This document shows, piece by piece, positions 42,150 to 53,568 of a stretch of 64,000 nucleotides of DNA. Under the pieces are notes generated by a model. The model had not been told where the DNA came from, did no database searches, and saw nothing but the letters and a program-made list of their open reading frames with translations. The stretch lies in NCBI GenBank assembly GCA_036245525.1, contig BTPG01000008.1, positions 34,910,447 to 34,974,446 on the forward strand, written 5' to 3'. The position numbers and the translations under genes were made by a program. The DNA comes from Semisulcospira habei. Taxonomy: Eukaryota; Mollusca; Gastropoda; Semisulcospiridae. How positions within the stretch are numbered: position 1 is the stretch's first letter; every line of letters begins with the position of its first letter.

Positions 42150-42470
42150 CCCAGGGGCGGATCAGTTACCTTGAGGGGGGGGGGGGACTTTTTGTTTGGG
42201 ACATTCAAATTGATACAAAAGGCCTCCCTGACGATAGACCTTGCTTCCAGGGGCCGAAAAATCGAAAGAGGGGGGGGGGGGGAGGGTGGAGGGGAGGGGG
42301 GGGGGAATAGGGGGAGAGGGCGCGTGCGTGTGTTAAGACTCTCACCATTCGCCAAAATATCAAACAAGGGGGAGGGGAGGGGGGGAGGAGGTTCTGAACA
42401 TCCCCAAAAGCGACTTTGTTATAGCATTTTAAACTGACACAATGGGCAATGGGGGGGGGGGAGGGGGGGA
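42150..42470 (+). mobile_element. G-rich dispersed repeat N, copy 1
   Basis: GGGGCGGATCAGTTACCTTGAGG, then GGCCTCCCTGACGATAGACC and CAGGGGCCGAAAAATCG, with many G runs. The opposite-strand copy at 58608-59120 shares these blocks in the same order. Confidence 0.65.
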
Positions 42471-42537
42471 GGGAGGGGTCGTATTTCTCTGTGCGCTGGC
42501 GATTGGGTGCCTGATAGGTGGGGGCAGGGGATCTAAC

Positions 42538-42609
42538 TGTTGTCTGTCCAGCGCTGTGATTCCCCATACAATTCTGCCAGCGCTAGCCTCACCTATCTGG
42601 TTTGTGAGT
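42538..42609. repeat. Family K, copy 2 (partial)
   Basis: CCAGCGCTGTGATTCCCC, then CTGCCAGCGCTAGCCTCACC and TATCTGGTTTGTGAG, as at 18240-18309. Only one arm is kept. Confidence 0.85.
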
Positions 42610-42719
42610 CACTAATCAATGGACACACGAGTACTGACCTAACTCGCTGAGAAGGTTGTATCTAACCACGAGATCATCGGACCGAGTGACAAAAAATCCT
42701 CCTTGTTACTCTTATCCAG

Positions 42720-42837
42720 AAGTAAGAATCCCTTCGCTTGGAACGGCATCCTGGGAGAGTACGACCGTGGGACGACTGAGGGACACGAGAAGCTGGTGAA
42801 GGTGGACACCCTGGTCATCCACAGTGGATTCAACCAG
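42720..42837 (+). CDS. Serine protease exon 5
   Basis: Acceptor CTTATCCAG, donor GTAGGG. Encodes SKNPFAWNGILGEYD, then RGTTEGHEKLVKV and DTLVIHSGFNQ. The G(I/L)L(G)EYD...E and V..I..H..FN patterns are the strand region before the catalytic Asp. Confidence 0.95.
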
Positions 42838-44226
42838 GTAGGGTGCCGTGGGCTACTGGCGCATTTGTACGCGGTAATACTGTTAGCATGAAGTGATCTA
42901 CTTTTCTTTTGCATTCTTTATTTGCCTCTGTTTTGTATGCGCATTATCTTGTTGACTGCTCCTAACGAGTTACGCGTCTTTCCCGCCGAGCAGTGTCGTC
43001 AGTAGCAGACACAAAGTTAACAGCCTTGAAAACAATGAACTTTCTGGATCTAGACACGTTCAATGTGTGAACTTGTGTGCACCCGGTGTTTGTGGGTGAA
43101 TTAGGTTGGGGAATATAAGAAGCCGAAGCAGAGGTCGCGTTGACGTACTTTTATTTGTCCTTTATCAAATAGCAGAAAAACAGCACCTAGGACAAATACA
43201 ACAAAACACATTATCAGAAATGGTGCCAGACAGTTGCATCATACAAATACTGTATTCACCAAATGAACCAACTTATTAATTTGAGTCATAACTAAGGCTG
43301 AAACGTCATGTTGGCACTAAATTATAATTAAAACCAAAAGATCAATGTGAGGCATCACATAATCATCAAAGATACACATGATCGAACATACCACACATCA
43401 TGATATTAAATGGCAACGAAGCATGAAATCAGCATGCAAATCAGGGCATTTAAGGCATCATGACTATAGTCAAGCAAATTATACGAACGCTACCAGTAAC
43501 AGAAAGTGTATTAAGATGGGAAACGACTACAACACAACATATAGCAGGTGCAACCATTTATCTCTCTAAATATATGGTCTTCCCTAAATATATAAGGTAA
43601 CATACACACAACAGTCCTTTTGGTCGCTTTTATCACAGTCACACCGCAAACACAATCATACGCATCCAGCGACACATAACAACAACTAGGTAGCATGCAC
43701 TCGCATCACTTTCAAACTAACACGCTTTGTACTTCTGGTTCCGCAGTCGTACACCATCCATACAATGGGTACACTAGGGACAGGGACACTTACATGCGCA
43801 CAGTCAAACCACTTACTAGCATTCACACCGCGTTCGTGTGTAACATCCCTACTCAGACCTAGCTATATACACAACACAACACATCGCATACATTCCTTGG
43901 GCACAATCCAGTGGGAAGAGATGTCACATACTTAAATCAATAGTTACTCTCATTCAGCGTCTGTAACACAGAACAAAGGAGGAGATAGGCAGAAAACGTA
44001 AGTGTAGGTTGTGGCTTACATGCATGTGCAAAGTAGTGACCTAAGTCTATGCAAAAAGTAACAATATAGACCCATTACAAACAGACCAACATGTAAAGCA
44101 AAGCAACCTCAATAAACAAATTAAAGAATATGTCGAACAATATATTACAGACAAATAGGAAGTTTAAGGCAAGGACAGTCAAAAGGAAAGAAAAGAATAA
44201 TGCGTCATACACAACTAGTGGCCCAC

Positions 44227-44510
44227 AGGGAATACTGTGTGTTGTTCCTGTGATTCCGGACCCAATGGCACCAGGACATGGGATGCAGCATAACAGACCA
44301 ACTTAGATGTCGCACACCCTAGCACGCTATAAGCTCATGTGTCCGTCTGCGATTTCGGACCCAACGACACCAGGCCGCAGGATGCAAAATCACAGACAAA
44401 CACCACACTGGAATTACTAAGTGACGCATAATGGCCAAACACTGTGTCAATCTGCAATCCCGGACCAAACGACAATAGGCCATATGATGCAGAATCCCAG
44501 ACCGACACAA
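44227..44510. repeat. Three degenerate units of about 100 bp
   Basis: TTCCGGACCCAATGGCACCAGG, TTTCGGACCCAACGACACCAGG and TCCCGGACCAAACGACAATAGG recur at about 44252, 44351 and 44456, each followed by GATGCA and ACAGAC-like ends. Confidence 0.75.
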
Positions 44511-44531
44511 CATGCGAAAGAGCGAGAGAGA

Positions 44532-44674
<143 letters not shown>

Positions 44675-46584
44675 AATCTGCATCTTAAAACATGAACAAT
44701 TATCGTGACATCAAGAGTGTGGATCCGGACCTTAAGAACTTTTACTAAAACAGGCTGCCGGTGCCTTTAATCCCAGTCACAGAGTATATCTATACGGGGC
44801 GCCATGTGCGCATATGTCAAACTCACGAATAACTACTATGCCCAAAACCCATAGAGAAACGGGTTATTTCCAAAGGTGAGCAACCGACTACCCAGTAAAT
44901 CAGCGAGTGTTGCCACTTGTTTAAACCGATCAACAATAAAAGCCGTGGCTAGTTAGTTGAATGTATTTAACGTTATAATCCGACACAGCCGATCATACAC
45001 TAAATTTGGAAAGGTAGACATCGGTCGCGTTACTCTGCTCGACTAAATGTAAACAAGCAGACGACAAATAGTGGGTCAAAGGTCAGACCAAGATGGCTGT
45101 CTATTTTAGCATTTCGTGACGTCACACGTATTGCCTGAGAGTGGAATTCACGCGGAACTAAGCACGACAGGGTAAGAAAGGATAGCAGAGGCAAGAAAGC
45201 CCAATTAAACATGAAATAAAATGCATCAAGCATACAATACAAATAACGTATCAAAACCATATCTCAAAACAAACATTCGATGGCAAATCAAACCAACAAA
45301 TGAATCAAGCAAAACAACAAGCACAAAAAGCATCTTCGATCAGTACAAGTCTGTAGAACAATCAAGCGAGCATAACAATAGCTGTCCTGTTGCTTTGCCC
45401 TGGTTAGAGTCTAAACTACAGATCTAAATACCTCCTTCATAAACTGGAGTGCCACAAACAAAACTGGCACAGAGCCAACAAAGCGGAAGGAAAGTGTGCG
45501 TCGTACTGCACCGAACTGATCACTCAGTCCTGCCTCTCTCTTCCTTCATGAAGTCGACCAGCCACAAGAGTCATAAATTCAGCGGATAATCTGGCGCTGA
45601 AAATATGTTACTCACAGCAGAGGAAACTAGCACTTAGACATCAGGCGAAATGGGAACAAGGTTTTCCAAAACAAAGTAGCGAAGCAACTTGTTGCGATCG
45701 TATCAAAAGAGAGGCCGCTAAGGGCCGACTGTCAGACACAGGGCAAAACCGACAAGCTAGCTCGTAAACTCTTCATCAGTTCCAATAAACAGCCCGTCGA
45801 TAGAATAACATCATTCATCAATGCACAATGTAACAAAAATATAACTTACGGATCTCCCAGTGGAGATACGGTTGAAGATAAGCTCAGTGATGGCTCAGAG
45901 TGGTAGTAGCTATATTGTCAGTGGGGCGACTCTTAGGATAAAGACTTCCCGCTCTGGCACTGACCGGCTTAAATACTCTGCGCGCGAACCACAAAGAGAG
46001 CAACACGGCGCGGACCAAGAAACGGTTCCAGACAGACCGAAAAATGGGTAAATCTGTGCTTCTAAGGTACTACAAAAAGAGCCATAACTCAATAATTACT
46101 TATCACAAAGGCTTCGGGTTTGAAGCAACAGACAGGAAATGTGAATAGCTACTAACTACCATAAACTATATTTTAGAGGGAAGTCCTAGGAATTTATTAT
46201 TAAATTTTAAAATGGGCTAAGAGAGCTCATTGGAATTTGTAAAAGTACGAAAATCGCTAATTGAACTATGGTGGTCATAAAATCACTAAGCACAGAGCAT
46301 ATGAGTAGAAGGGGAGTTGCATGAGGAAACTGATGTGAGTTACGGATTCTCGATCGGTAAAGCCGTTAAAAAGTTATAGAGGCTAGAACACAGGCTACCT
46401 AACACAACTTTCAAAGTACTACAAAATGACTAGCTGGCTGACTCGTTGTTGGGTTGCGGCCCCTGGCTAAGCGTGGGTAGCGTGAAGGCTAAGAGACTTG
46501 GGTGACCAGAGGGTAAAGGAATAACTGAAAAACACATCATAGCGTCTCAGCTGGAGGGACCGCGTCAGCCGGTTACAAATGTCT

Positions 46585-46690
46585 TTAACCCCTTGACTGC
46601 TACTGACAATACGGCTTGGCGGAAAAGACGTGTTCTAACTCGTCTTTTTCGCCGAGCTGTGTCATTGCGGGTTGCAGTCACTTGGGTTAA
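46585..46690. mobile_element. Hairpin family L (TTAA-bounded)
   Basis: Starts TTAACCCCTTGACTGCTACTG and ends CAGTCACTTGGGTTAA. Inner arms CTTGGCGGAAAAGACG and CGTCTTTTTCGCCGAG. Confidence 0.85.
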
Positions 46691-46837
46691 TATAGACATT
46701 ATGTAGATCTTTAAGTAGTGCAGAAGAAACTACCTGCACTCGTTGAGGCGAGGGCACAATGGTGTTCATCTTAGTGGGATACGATTCGCACCAGTGACAA
46801 AAGATTTAGACTTCCATGCACCCAAATAATCCTTATA

Positions 46838-46917
46838 TTAGCTCATTGCAGACGTGCCGTATACGGATACGCGGCGAATCGCCGCGTATCCGTATAGGCG
46901 CGTCTCCAATGAGTTAA
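46838..46917. mobile_element. Hairpin family C, copy 1
   Basis: Palindrome with ATACGGATACGCGGCG and CGCCGCGTATCCGTAT. Outer arms GCTCATTG.AGACG and CGTCTCCAATGAG; ends TTAA (left end TTAG). Confidence 0.9.
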
Positions 46918-47089
46918 TGTTCATTGTCCTTGTTTCTATTTTGAGAGTACATGCAGCAATGACATATATACCCTGCTTTAAAAAAAAAAAAATCGGATCT
47001 GCTAATCATTTATCCTTGGAAAATAAGGTGACGTTATCGTTATCATTATCGTGATCGGTATCTTTGATGTGACATGATCATTGTTTTAG

Positions 47090-47240
47090 GACTTCGGTAA
47101 CGACGTGGCCATGTTGAGAATCGCGACGGCCAACGTGTCCATGTATTCCCAGTACATCCGTCCTGTCTGCCTGCCCGAAAACGGCGAGTCTTTCGCCCAG
47201 ATGACGTGCACGGTCACTGGATGGGGTGCTGCCTACGACG
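47090..47240 (+). CDS. Serine protease exon 6: catalytic aspartate
   Basis: Acceptor TTGTTTTAG, donor GTAAGA, phase 0 in and phase 1 out. Encodes DFGNDVAMLRIATANV, then QYIRPVCLPENGESF and MTCTVTGWGAAYDG. Asp178 in NDVAML is the second triad residue. RPVCLP carries the Cys likely bonded to Cys72, and TGWG is the family hallmark. Confidence 0.96.
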
Positions 47241-47419
47241 GTAAGATGTAGCAGAGGTTTTCATGTGACCCAATCAAGATGGCAAGAGGTATGTCACGGT
47301 ATGATAACATGTGTTACATTTGATATGTACAGGCGGTCACGGTATCGTAACGTACGTTACATTTCCTATGTGCCGGTGGTCACGGTATGATAACGTGTGT
47401 TACCGTTTCCTGTGTGCAG

Positions 47420-47559
47420 GCGGTCACGGCACGCGGTACCTGTACAAAGCCAACATCCCCCTGATCAGCAACGAGGTGTGCTCCTACCTCATGGACCGGC
47501 CGATAGCGGACGGCGAGTTATGCGCTGGGCAGAAGATGGGAGGCATTGATGCTTGTCAG
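47420..47559 (+). CDS. Serine protease exon 7: specificity pocket
   Basis: Acceptor GTGTGCAG, donor GTCAGT. Encodes GHGTRYLYKANIPLISNEVC, then GELCAGQKMGGIDACQ. Asp267, six residues before the catalytic Ser, equals Asp189 of trypsin and predicts cutting after Arg or Lys. Confidence 0.96.
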
Positions 47560-47587
47560 GTCAGTATGTCCGTTCTTAAAAGACACC

Positions 47588-47692
47588 CATCTGTGAGAGG
47601 CATAGATTCTCATGAGTCCCCGCTAGCTGTGGGGGCTCAACAGAGCCCCCACAGACAGCGGGGACTCATCAAAATCTATGCCTCTTCTTCAC
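47588..47692. repeat. Hairpin family A, copy 11 (extended centre)
   Basis: AGAGGCATAGATTCTCATGAGTCCCCGC pairs with GCGGGGACTCATCAAAATCTATGCCTCT. The centre holds a further inverted pair GTGGGGGCTCAAC/GAGCCCCCAC instead of a short loop. 28 bases after the exon 7 donor. Confidence 0.9.
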
Positions 47693-47929
47693 CCATGTTT
47701 CTTAGGTAGACTGAAGTGGGTCACAATTTTTCATTTGTTTGAATGGGTGGGGGCGCGCCGAATTTACTATGAATTTTACCGGGAAAGACTGAACTTATCA
47801 ATGAACCCAGCCATACCTGTCCCGTCAAATAAACTGAGAGCCACCGCGGCGGTAAGTAGTTTAAACACTTGCAAAAATATAAGTTATTGATGGCAGGGGT
47901 TTGTAGTGTGCATGTTGTTTCAAACGACA

Positions 47930-48075
47930 CTATGTTATTGGTGGCAGGGGTTTGCTACACGGACTCTTGTAGGACTGAGGGAGGTCAAAGGCCTTCGGGG
48001 TACAATGGTTCCTTTGACCGCCCTCAGGCCTACAAGGGCCCGTGCAGCAAGCCCCTGTTACCAATAACGTATTGT
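47930..48075. repeat. Unnamed inverted repeat
   Basis: TTATTGGTGGCAGGGGTTTGC pairs with GCAAGCCCCTGTTACCAATAA, with inner arms CTTGTAGGACTGAGGG and CCCTCAGGCCTACAAG. Confidence 0.75.
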
Positions 48076-48544
48076 TATTTGTTTTCATTCCTCCACTATT
48101 TTCGTAAAAGAAATCAAGAAGAAATCTTCCGACCTGGATCATGCCAGACATGACTGACGTCAAAGGAATATACATTTATATGTAATAGACTTATGACGTA
48201 ATTTAAATATTTCATGACGTTGCCGTCTCCTGTAATGTGTCTGTTGTTTCGAACAACACTATGTAACTTTGTACTTTCGAACGTTTTGGTGATATTTTAT
48301 ACAATAAAACTGGCATCCATGACGCGTCAGAAAGAGGGCTACAAAACGTCCGCCATTAGTCGCTACAAGTATTTTTTTTTTTTATTTAAATTTTTTTTTT
48401 TTTGGTAGCGAGGTCACATATTACGGTTAGCGCTAAATTATTGGTCGTGTGATGTAGGGATGAAAACAATGAGTTTTGTACACTCGGAAAAAGGGAGGGT
48501 TTGGATCATTTCGAGGGTAAAATGCATAGTATGATTTGCGCGCT

Positions 48545-48759
48545 TTAAGCTGTTCAGTGACGAGAAAATCTGAACACCACCCAACTGCAAGAGGTAAAGA
48601 TCACCATGAGCCGCCGGTATTGCGGGGGCTCACGAGGTTCTATGCCTCTTGCTGACAACACTTTGAATCCATGTTCTTTGGAAAGCTAGGGCATTTTAGT
48701 GTTGAATTAACAAAGAATGCAAAAATACAATCTGCGTCAACGGGCAGTGAACGGGTTAA
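48545..48759. mobile_element. Hairpin family A, copy 12 (TTAA both ends)
   Basis: TTAAGCTGTTCAGTGACGAG at the left and GCAGTGAACGGGTTAA at the right. Core GCCGCCGGTATTGCGGGGGCTC with mismatches. Reverse orientation to copy 16. Confidence 0.85.
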
Positions 48760-49182
48760 GCCGAGTATAGCCGAGTATAGCCGAGTATAGCGTCTTCTTG
48801 GTGGCAACCTGAAGAAGTGAAAGCATCTAATTTGTCTGAGAACTTGCGAACGAATTTTATTTTCTTCCGACGACGGATGGCTTTTCGTGTATTTGTCCAT
48901 GGGATGGGATTACCATTACTGGTTTGCAGCCTTCTACACAACTACGTATTCTTGAAGATCTTGGCTTTCCGGTTTCAAGACAGTCTTCGAATAAGCAGGG
49001 ATGTTTCAATGGGGCGGTCCGTTGATTGACTGTCTTTTACATTTTAGAGTCGGTCCCGCCCTCGGCACTATTAAGTGATCAGGGCATCGGTCCGCACACA
49101 CTGACTGACTTATCTATTCCTCCTCCCCGTGTTCGCTATGTTCGGTGCAGTAAGCAGAAGGTTGTCGGGTCAACGTACGCCA

Positions 49183-49262
49183 TACTCCGGTAGCAAAACG
49201 TCTTCGGGCCCCACGACGGGCCCTGCGGCCGTCGTGTGCCCGAGGATTTTTACTTATGGGGT
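49183..49262. repeat. Hairpin family E, copy 3
   Basis: AGCAAAACGTCTTCGGGCCC and GTGCCCGAGGATTTTTACTTA, with inner CACGACGGGCCCTGCGGCCGTCGTG. Confidence 0.65.
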
Positions 49263-49356
49263 AGTTGTCCCTCGCACGGACTTGCTGGGGCTAAATAGGA
49301 CTGACGTCAGCCGGAGGACCGGTTACGTACTGCAAAGTTTTGAACAGGGCGACATA

Positions 49357-49456
49357 TACTGACGAGCAAACGAAATGCGACATTTTTGGAATCATCGGAA
49401 ACACAAAAGTGTTTCCGATGATTCCAAAAATGTCGCATTTCTTTTGCTCGTCAGTG
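49357..49456. mobile_element. Hairpin family H: 100-bp palindrome with TA ends
   Basis: An almost perfect 100-base palindrome flanked by TA. Arms GACGAGCAAACGAAATGCGA and TCGCATTTCTTTTGCTCGTC, closing at AACACAAAAGTGTT. TA flanks and the short size fit a Tc1/mariner-type miniature element. Confidence 0.9.
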
Positions 49457-49559
49457 TAGAAAGTCAGAAGTCAGACTCGACCGATGTATAATGTATCTCC
49501 GCTGTATCTTGATCTTGTGATATTTACTCAGTCGACCAGCTCGTCTACAAACACAATTT

Positions 49560-50345
49560 TGCTTGGGTAAATGTAGAAACACGTGCAGATGTGTATCAGG
49601 GATTGCAATTTTATGCAAGAGTAGAGATCTACACCAACGTAAATTACACGCCTAGTAATCTTCTCCAACGGAGGAAAACATGTGAAAAATGGACTGTGCC
49701 AACAATTACAACACAGTATATTAATATTTCGAACTTTTATTACAATTTTTAAATGTTCGCTTTTAATTTTTCAAAATAGACATACATACACAATTTGCTA
49801 CTTATCTTCTTTCTTCTATTTACTTACTTTCTTTCTTTCTTTCTCCGTTGGAATGTTCTCTGCATTTTCTTGGCAGTCACATTTCTGGGGTGTGGACTAT
49901 ATACCTAACTAAATTTTTGGGTACACGATTTTTGGGCGATTTAATTACTTTCTAAAAACACGCACAGATATACACGTATTAGAAAAATCAATTTTACGCG
50001 AGAGTAGAGATCTACGCCAACGTAAATTACACGCCTAGTAAACTCCAACTAAGCAAAACAAGTGAACATGGATTATGTCTAACAAGATGTTTTCCAGTTG
50101 TTTAGGATTTCAATTACTCTCTATTATCTTACAATGTGATTTTCAGTTCGTTTAGGAACACCTACAGATATGTATCAGAAATAACAATTTTACGCGGGAG
50201 TGGAGATCGACACCAACGTAAATTACACGCTTAATAAACTTCTCCATCTGAAGAAAATGTGTGGAAAAACAGACTACGCCTAGCACGATTTTTTTTTGGG
50301 GTACGTGTTTTCCGGTTGTTTCCCATTTAAATTATCTTTCAATGT
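49560..50345. repeat. Degenerate satellite, unit about 195 bp
   Basis: The block AACGTAAATTACACGC with AGAGTAGAGATCTAC (variants) occurs at about 49625, 50009 and 50205, spaced 384 (two units) and 196 bases. Protease intron 7. Confidence 0.75.
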
Positions 50346-50392
50346 TGCTTTCAGTTTATATTCTTTTTTTCGCGTACATTTTCAAAACCTGT

Positions 50393-50580
50393 TTAACCCC
50401 TTTGCTGTCAGTGATCGACATTCGCCACAAGAACACAGATGTAAATAGGAATAAAATTAGACATAGAAAACACAATACTAACAAGAGGCATAAACCCTCA
50501 TGAGCCCCCGCTGTCGCGGGGGCTCATGAGGGTTTATGTCTCTTGCAGCTGGGCAGCGTACACCATTCCCCGACAGTTAA
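50393..50580. mobile_element. Hairpin family A, copy 13 (TTAA-bounded)
   Basis: Starts TTAACCCCTTTGCTGTC and ends CCCCGACAGTTAA. Perfect core CCCTCATGAGCCCCCGCT/GCGGGGGCTCATGAGGG. Confidence 0.9.
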
Positions 50581-50629
50581 GTTGTTATGCCTATTTAATC
50601 GGCTAGTTTGGAAAATATAAAACTGATAT

Positions 50630-50648
50630 TGTAATAATAATAATAATA

Positions 50649-50731
<83 letters not shown>

Positions 50732-50732
50732 T
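50630..50732. repeat. (AAT)n
   Basis: About 33 AAT units. Confidence 0.97.
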
Positions 50733-50840
50733 TACTGTTAGAGTTAGTACTAAAAGGCCCACTACCGCCGTAACTGTTCAAAGATACACTTCTGTAACAG
50801 ATGGTTACGAAACGCTACACACAGGTCTAGTTGTGGTTCA

Positions 50841-51110
50841 TTAGGAAGATTACAAAGTAAAGTAGGTAAAAGCACTGTCAGGGGAGAGAAGTGTGCATAA
50901 TCGAACAATAATCAGTATAGGTCCACTTTGGTCAAAGCACAAAAGAAAAGATGGGAAAGAGGGGCTGCGCTAAGAAAGTGACTGGAAGCAATGCATATGG
51001 AAGCCCCCCCCCCCCCCCCCCCCCGAAGGGGTGCGTATCACATTTCCCACTGATCAAGCCCTTTGGTGCATGGAAATTTAAATCTAGGTCCCCCAAGGGA
51101 TTTTTTTTCT
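50841..51110 (-). mobile_element. Retroposon P2, half copy without ribozyme
   Basis: Matches the left arm of P1 (GGTAAAAGCACTGTCAGGGG, GCGCTAAGAAAGTGACTG, CATGGAAATTTAAATCTAGG). TCTAGTTGTGGTTCA stands on both sides (50826-50840, 51111-51125), a 15-base target duplication. It stops before the hammerhead. Confidence 0.8.
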
Positions 51111-52184
51111 TCTAGTTGTGGTTCAAAAACATCAACTTCACCCCCCTTCACTAACGCTCAGTCTTAATTGCCAACCTATTGAACAAGTTCATGAACGCAA
51201 CTTCCTTGGAATATGTATAGATGAGCAACTAAGTTGGGAGAAACATGTGACTAATATATGTAAGAAAATATCAAAAAATATTTTTCTTTTATCACAATTG
51301 AGAAGTGTGAGTGACATAAATACACGAAAAATGTTTTTTCATGCACACATTAAATCTCATGTTGATTACATCTCCACTTTTTGGGATGGTAGCGGTGATG
51401 TGCATATCAAAAAACTAAATTCACTATACAAAAGAGCCATTAAACATGTAGATATAAGACCCATTCCTACCGCTGTAAAACTGCAAAATCTCAAACTTCT
51501 TGGCCTTCGTCAACAACTCGTTTACAACAAGTGCATACTTATGTTTAAAATTCTTCACAAGAAAGCTCCACAGTATCTAACAGCTAAATTTACTCCACGA
51601 CAGTGTGAAAGGTCCTCGAGGAACAGTACTCTTCGATTACCACTACCTCGCATTGACTTATTCAAATCAAGCCTAGCCTTTTCGGGACCACTTTTATGGA
51701 ATTCACTTCCTCAACATTTAAAAACACTAACCCACCTTTCCTCCTTTAAAACAAAACTACACATATACCTGATGGAAACTGCTTAGATATATTATTTTTA
51801 TCCTGTCATTCTGATGAAAGGTTATGTAAATGTATATATGTTAGTGCGTGCATTTACACGGCTGTAAAGGTGTGTGTATGTATGTTTGATTCTTGGTACT
51901 TTGTGCTTGCTTTTGCTGTGCTATGATTTTTCTCCTATGTAATTTGTGCTGAGGAGTGTTACTTCCTTTTTTGTATTTGTTTATTGCTACCTTAGTAGTA
52001 TCATTTTCTGTACTGCGTGTGTCTGTACTTATTTAGTTATGTTTTTTGTTTGCGTTAAATATTTTTTGTTTGTCTTCATTATATTTCATGTTGTAGAACG
52101 TTAGAAACGGCAAGTTTGAAAAATGACGTATTTGTATCTGTCAAAACTTCTACCGTTATGTAATAAAGTTTCATCATCATCATT
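51111..52184 (+). mobile_element. 5'-truncated CR1/L2-like LINE with ATC tail
   Basis: An open frame of 222 residues (51118-51786) with ERNFLGICIDEQLSWEKHV, KMFFHAHIKSHVDYISTFW, YKRAIKHVDIRPIPTA and LLWNSLPQHLKTLTHLSSFK. This is the region after the polymerase core in LINE proteins, followed by a 3' UTR ending AATAAAGTTTCATCATCATC. Protease intron 7. The frame is intact, so the insertion may be young. Confidence 0.85.
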
Positions 52185-52331
52185 TGGACACAGGAAATCC
52201 AGTTCAGCACACGTCGTCTTTATATCAAGTAACCTGACAATGACTCCACTCCGTTCTAGAAATACAACGCTATAAGTTCGAGAAACAGCTAAAAATAGAT
52301 TGACACGCTAACGGCAGCGCAGAATAAATAA

Positions 52332-52742
<411 letters not shown>

Positions 52743-52787
52743 ATTTGTCCACCCATGCAGCCCTGACACGCTACATTGCAGTTTATG

Positions 52788-52943
52788 GCACAGATCGACC
52801 GTGGTAGTTCAAGGGTAGTGCCAGAATAGCCTGACACCACCCTTGAACAGTGCCTTCCGGCAGCGCAGCCATGCTATTCTGAACCACCTCTAGACGTCAA
52901 ATTACTCTGGCGCCACCCTTAGACTGTCATGGTCGATCTGTGT
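52788..52943. repeat. Hairpin family B, copy 7
   Basis: CACAGATCGACCGTGGTAGTTC at the left and GACTGTCATGGTCGATCTGTG at the right. The centre has been rearranged (ACCACCCTTGAAC ... TGGCGCCACCC). It lies 45 bases after the protease stop, probably in the 3' UTR. Confidence 0.85.
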
Positions 52944-53022
52944 CTTGAACTGTGATGTGAATTACAGAGGACGACTCCCAAAACTCGGCGAGCTCGACCT
53001 CAGGGCTCAAATGTTTAAATGT

Positions 53023-53085
53023 GTGCAGGTTTGTGATTTTGGACCGTACGGTCTTCAGCCGTAAGGTCCAAAACCACAGACCAGC
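53023..53085. repeat. Hairpin family J
   Basis: GGTTTGTGATTTTGGACC pairs with GGTCCAAAACCACAGACC around GTACGGTC...CCGTAAG. A weaker relative lies near 15935-15995. Confidence 0.75.
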
Positions 53086-53225
53086 GCAGAGCGATTTACC
53101 GTGCAGCGACCAGGGATGTCAAAGCTAATAAATATGAAAGTCAACAGAATGATCCAGAACCTGTAGGCAGATGCAGCCAAAACTAGGATGTAATAAGAAA
53201 AGTTGGTTGAGCGGTTGGTGCCTAA

Positions 53226-53538
53226 TACAGCAGAACCTGTTTTGAGTGACCACCCCAATGAAAGACCACCTGTCATTAAAGACCACCATTTAGGTGGTGG
53301 CAGCCACCTAAATGATGCTCTTTAACTCATTCACGAAAAGCCGCATCCGGACGCGCGGCTGGCCGCGAATGAGTTAATGACAGGTGGCCGTAGCCACCTA
53401 AATGATGGTCTTTAATGCCAGGTGACCCTGTTTGTCCTTCAAGACTCCTTTTGAGAGAACACCTGTTTATTAAAGACTTTTTTTTTTCTCGCGAAAATGG
53501 TGGTGGTAACTGGTTTGCTCAAAACAGGTTTTATTGTA
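53226..53538. mobile_element. TA-flanked element I with inverted ends
   Basis: Ends TACAGCAGAACCTGTTTTGAG and CTCAAAACAGGTTTTATTGTA. Inside, ATTAAAGACCACCATTTAGGTGG is mirrored by CCACCTAAATGATGGTCTTTAAT. It was interrupted by a family C hairpin at 53322. TA ends suggest Tc1/mariner origin. Confidence 0.8.
53322..53377. mobile_element. Hairpin family C, copy 3, inserted at TTAA of element I
   Basis: TTAACTCATTC ... GAATGAGTTAA with inner GCCGC/GCGGC arms, 56 bases. The surrounding element reads CTTTAA | TTAATGACAGGTGG. The mirrored arm of the same element reads CCACCTGTCATTAAAG, showing the empty site. Confidence 0.88.
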
Positions 53539-53568
53539 GTGACGCATTGATCGCCGATGACGTAATGT

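Noticed and set aside
49357..49456. CTGACGA followed by GAAA in the family H palindrome looks like hammerhead boxes
   Set aside because: The bases between them (GCAAAC) cannot form stem II, and no stem I or III exists. The match is a by-product of the transposon end.
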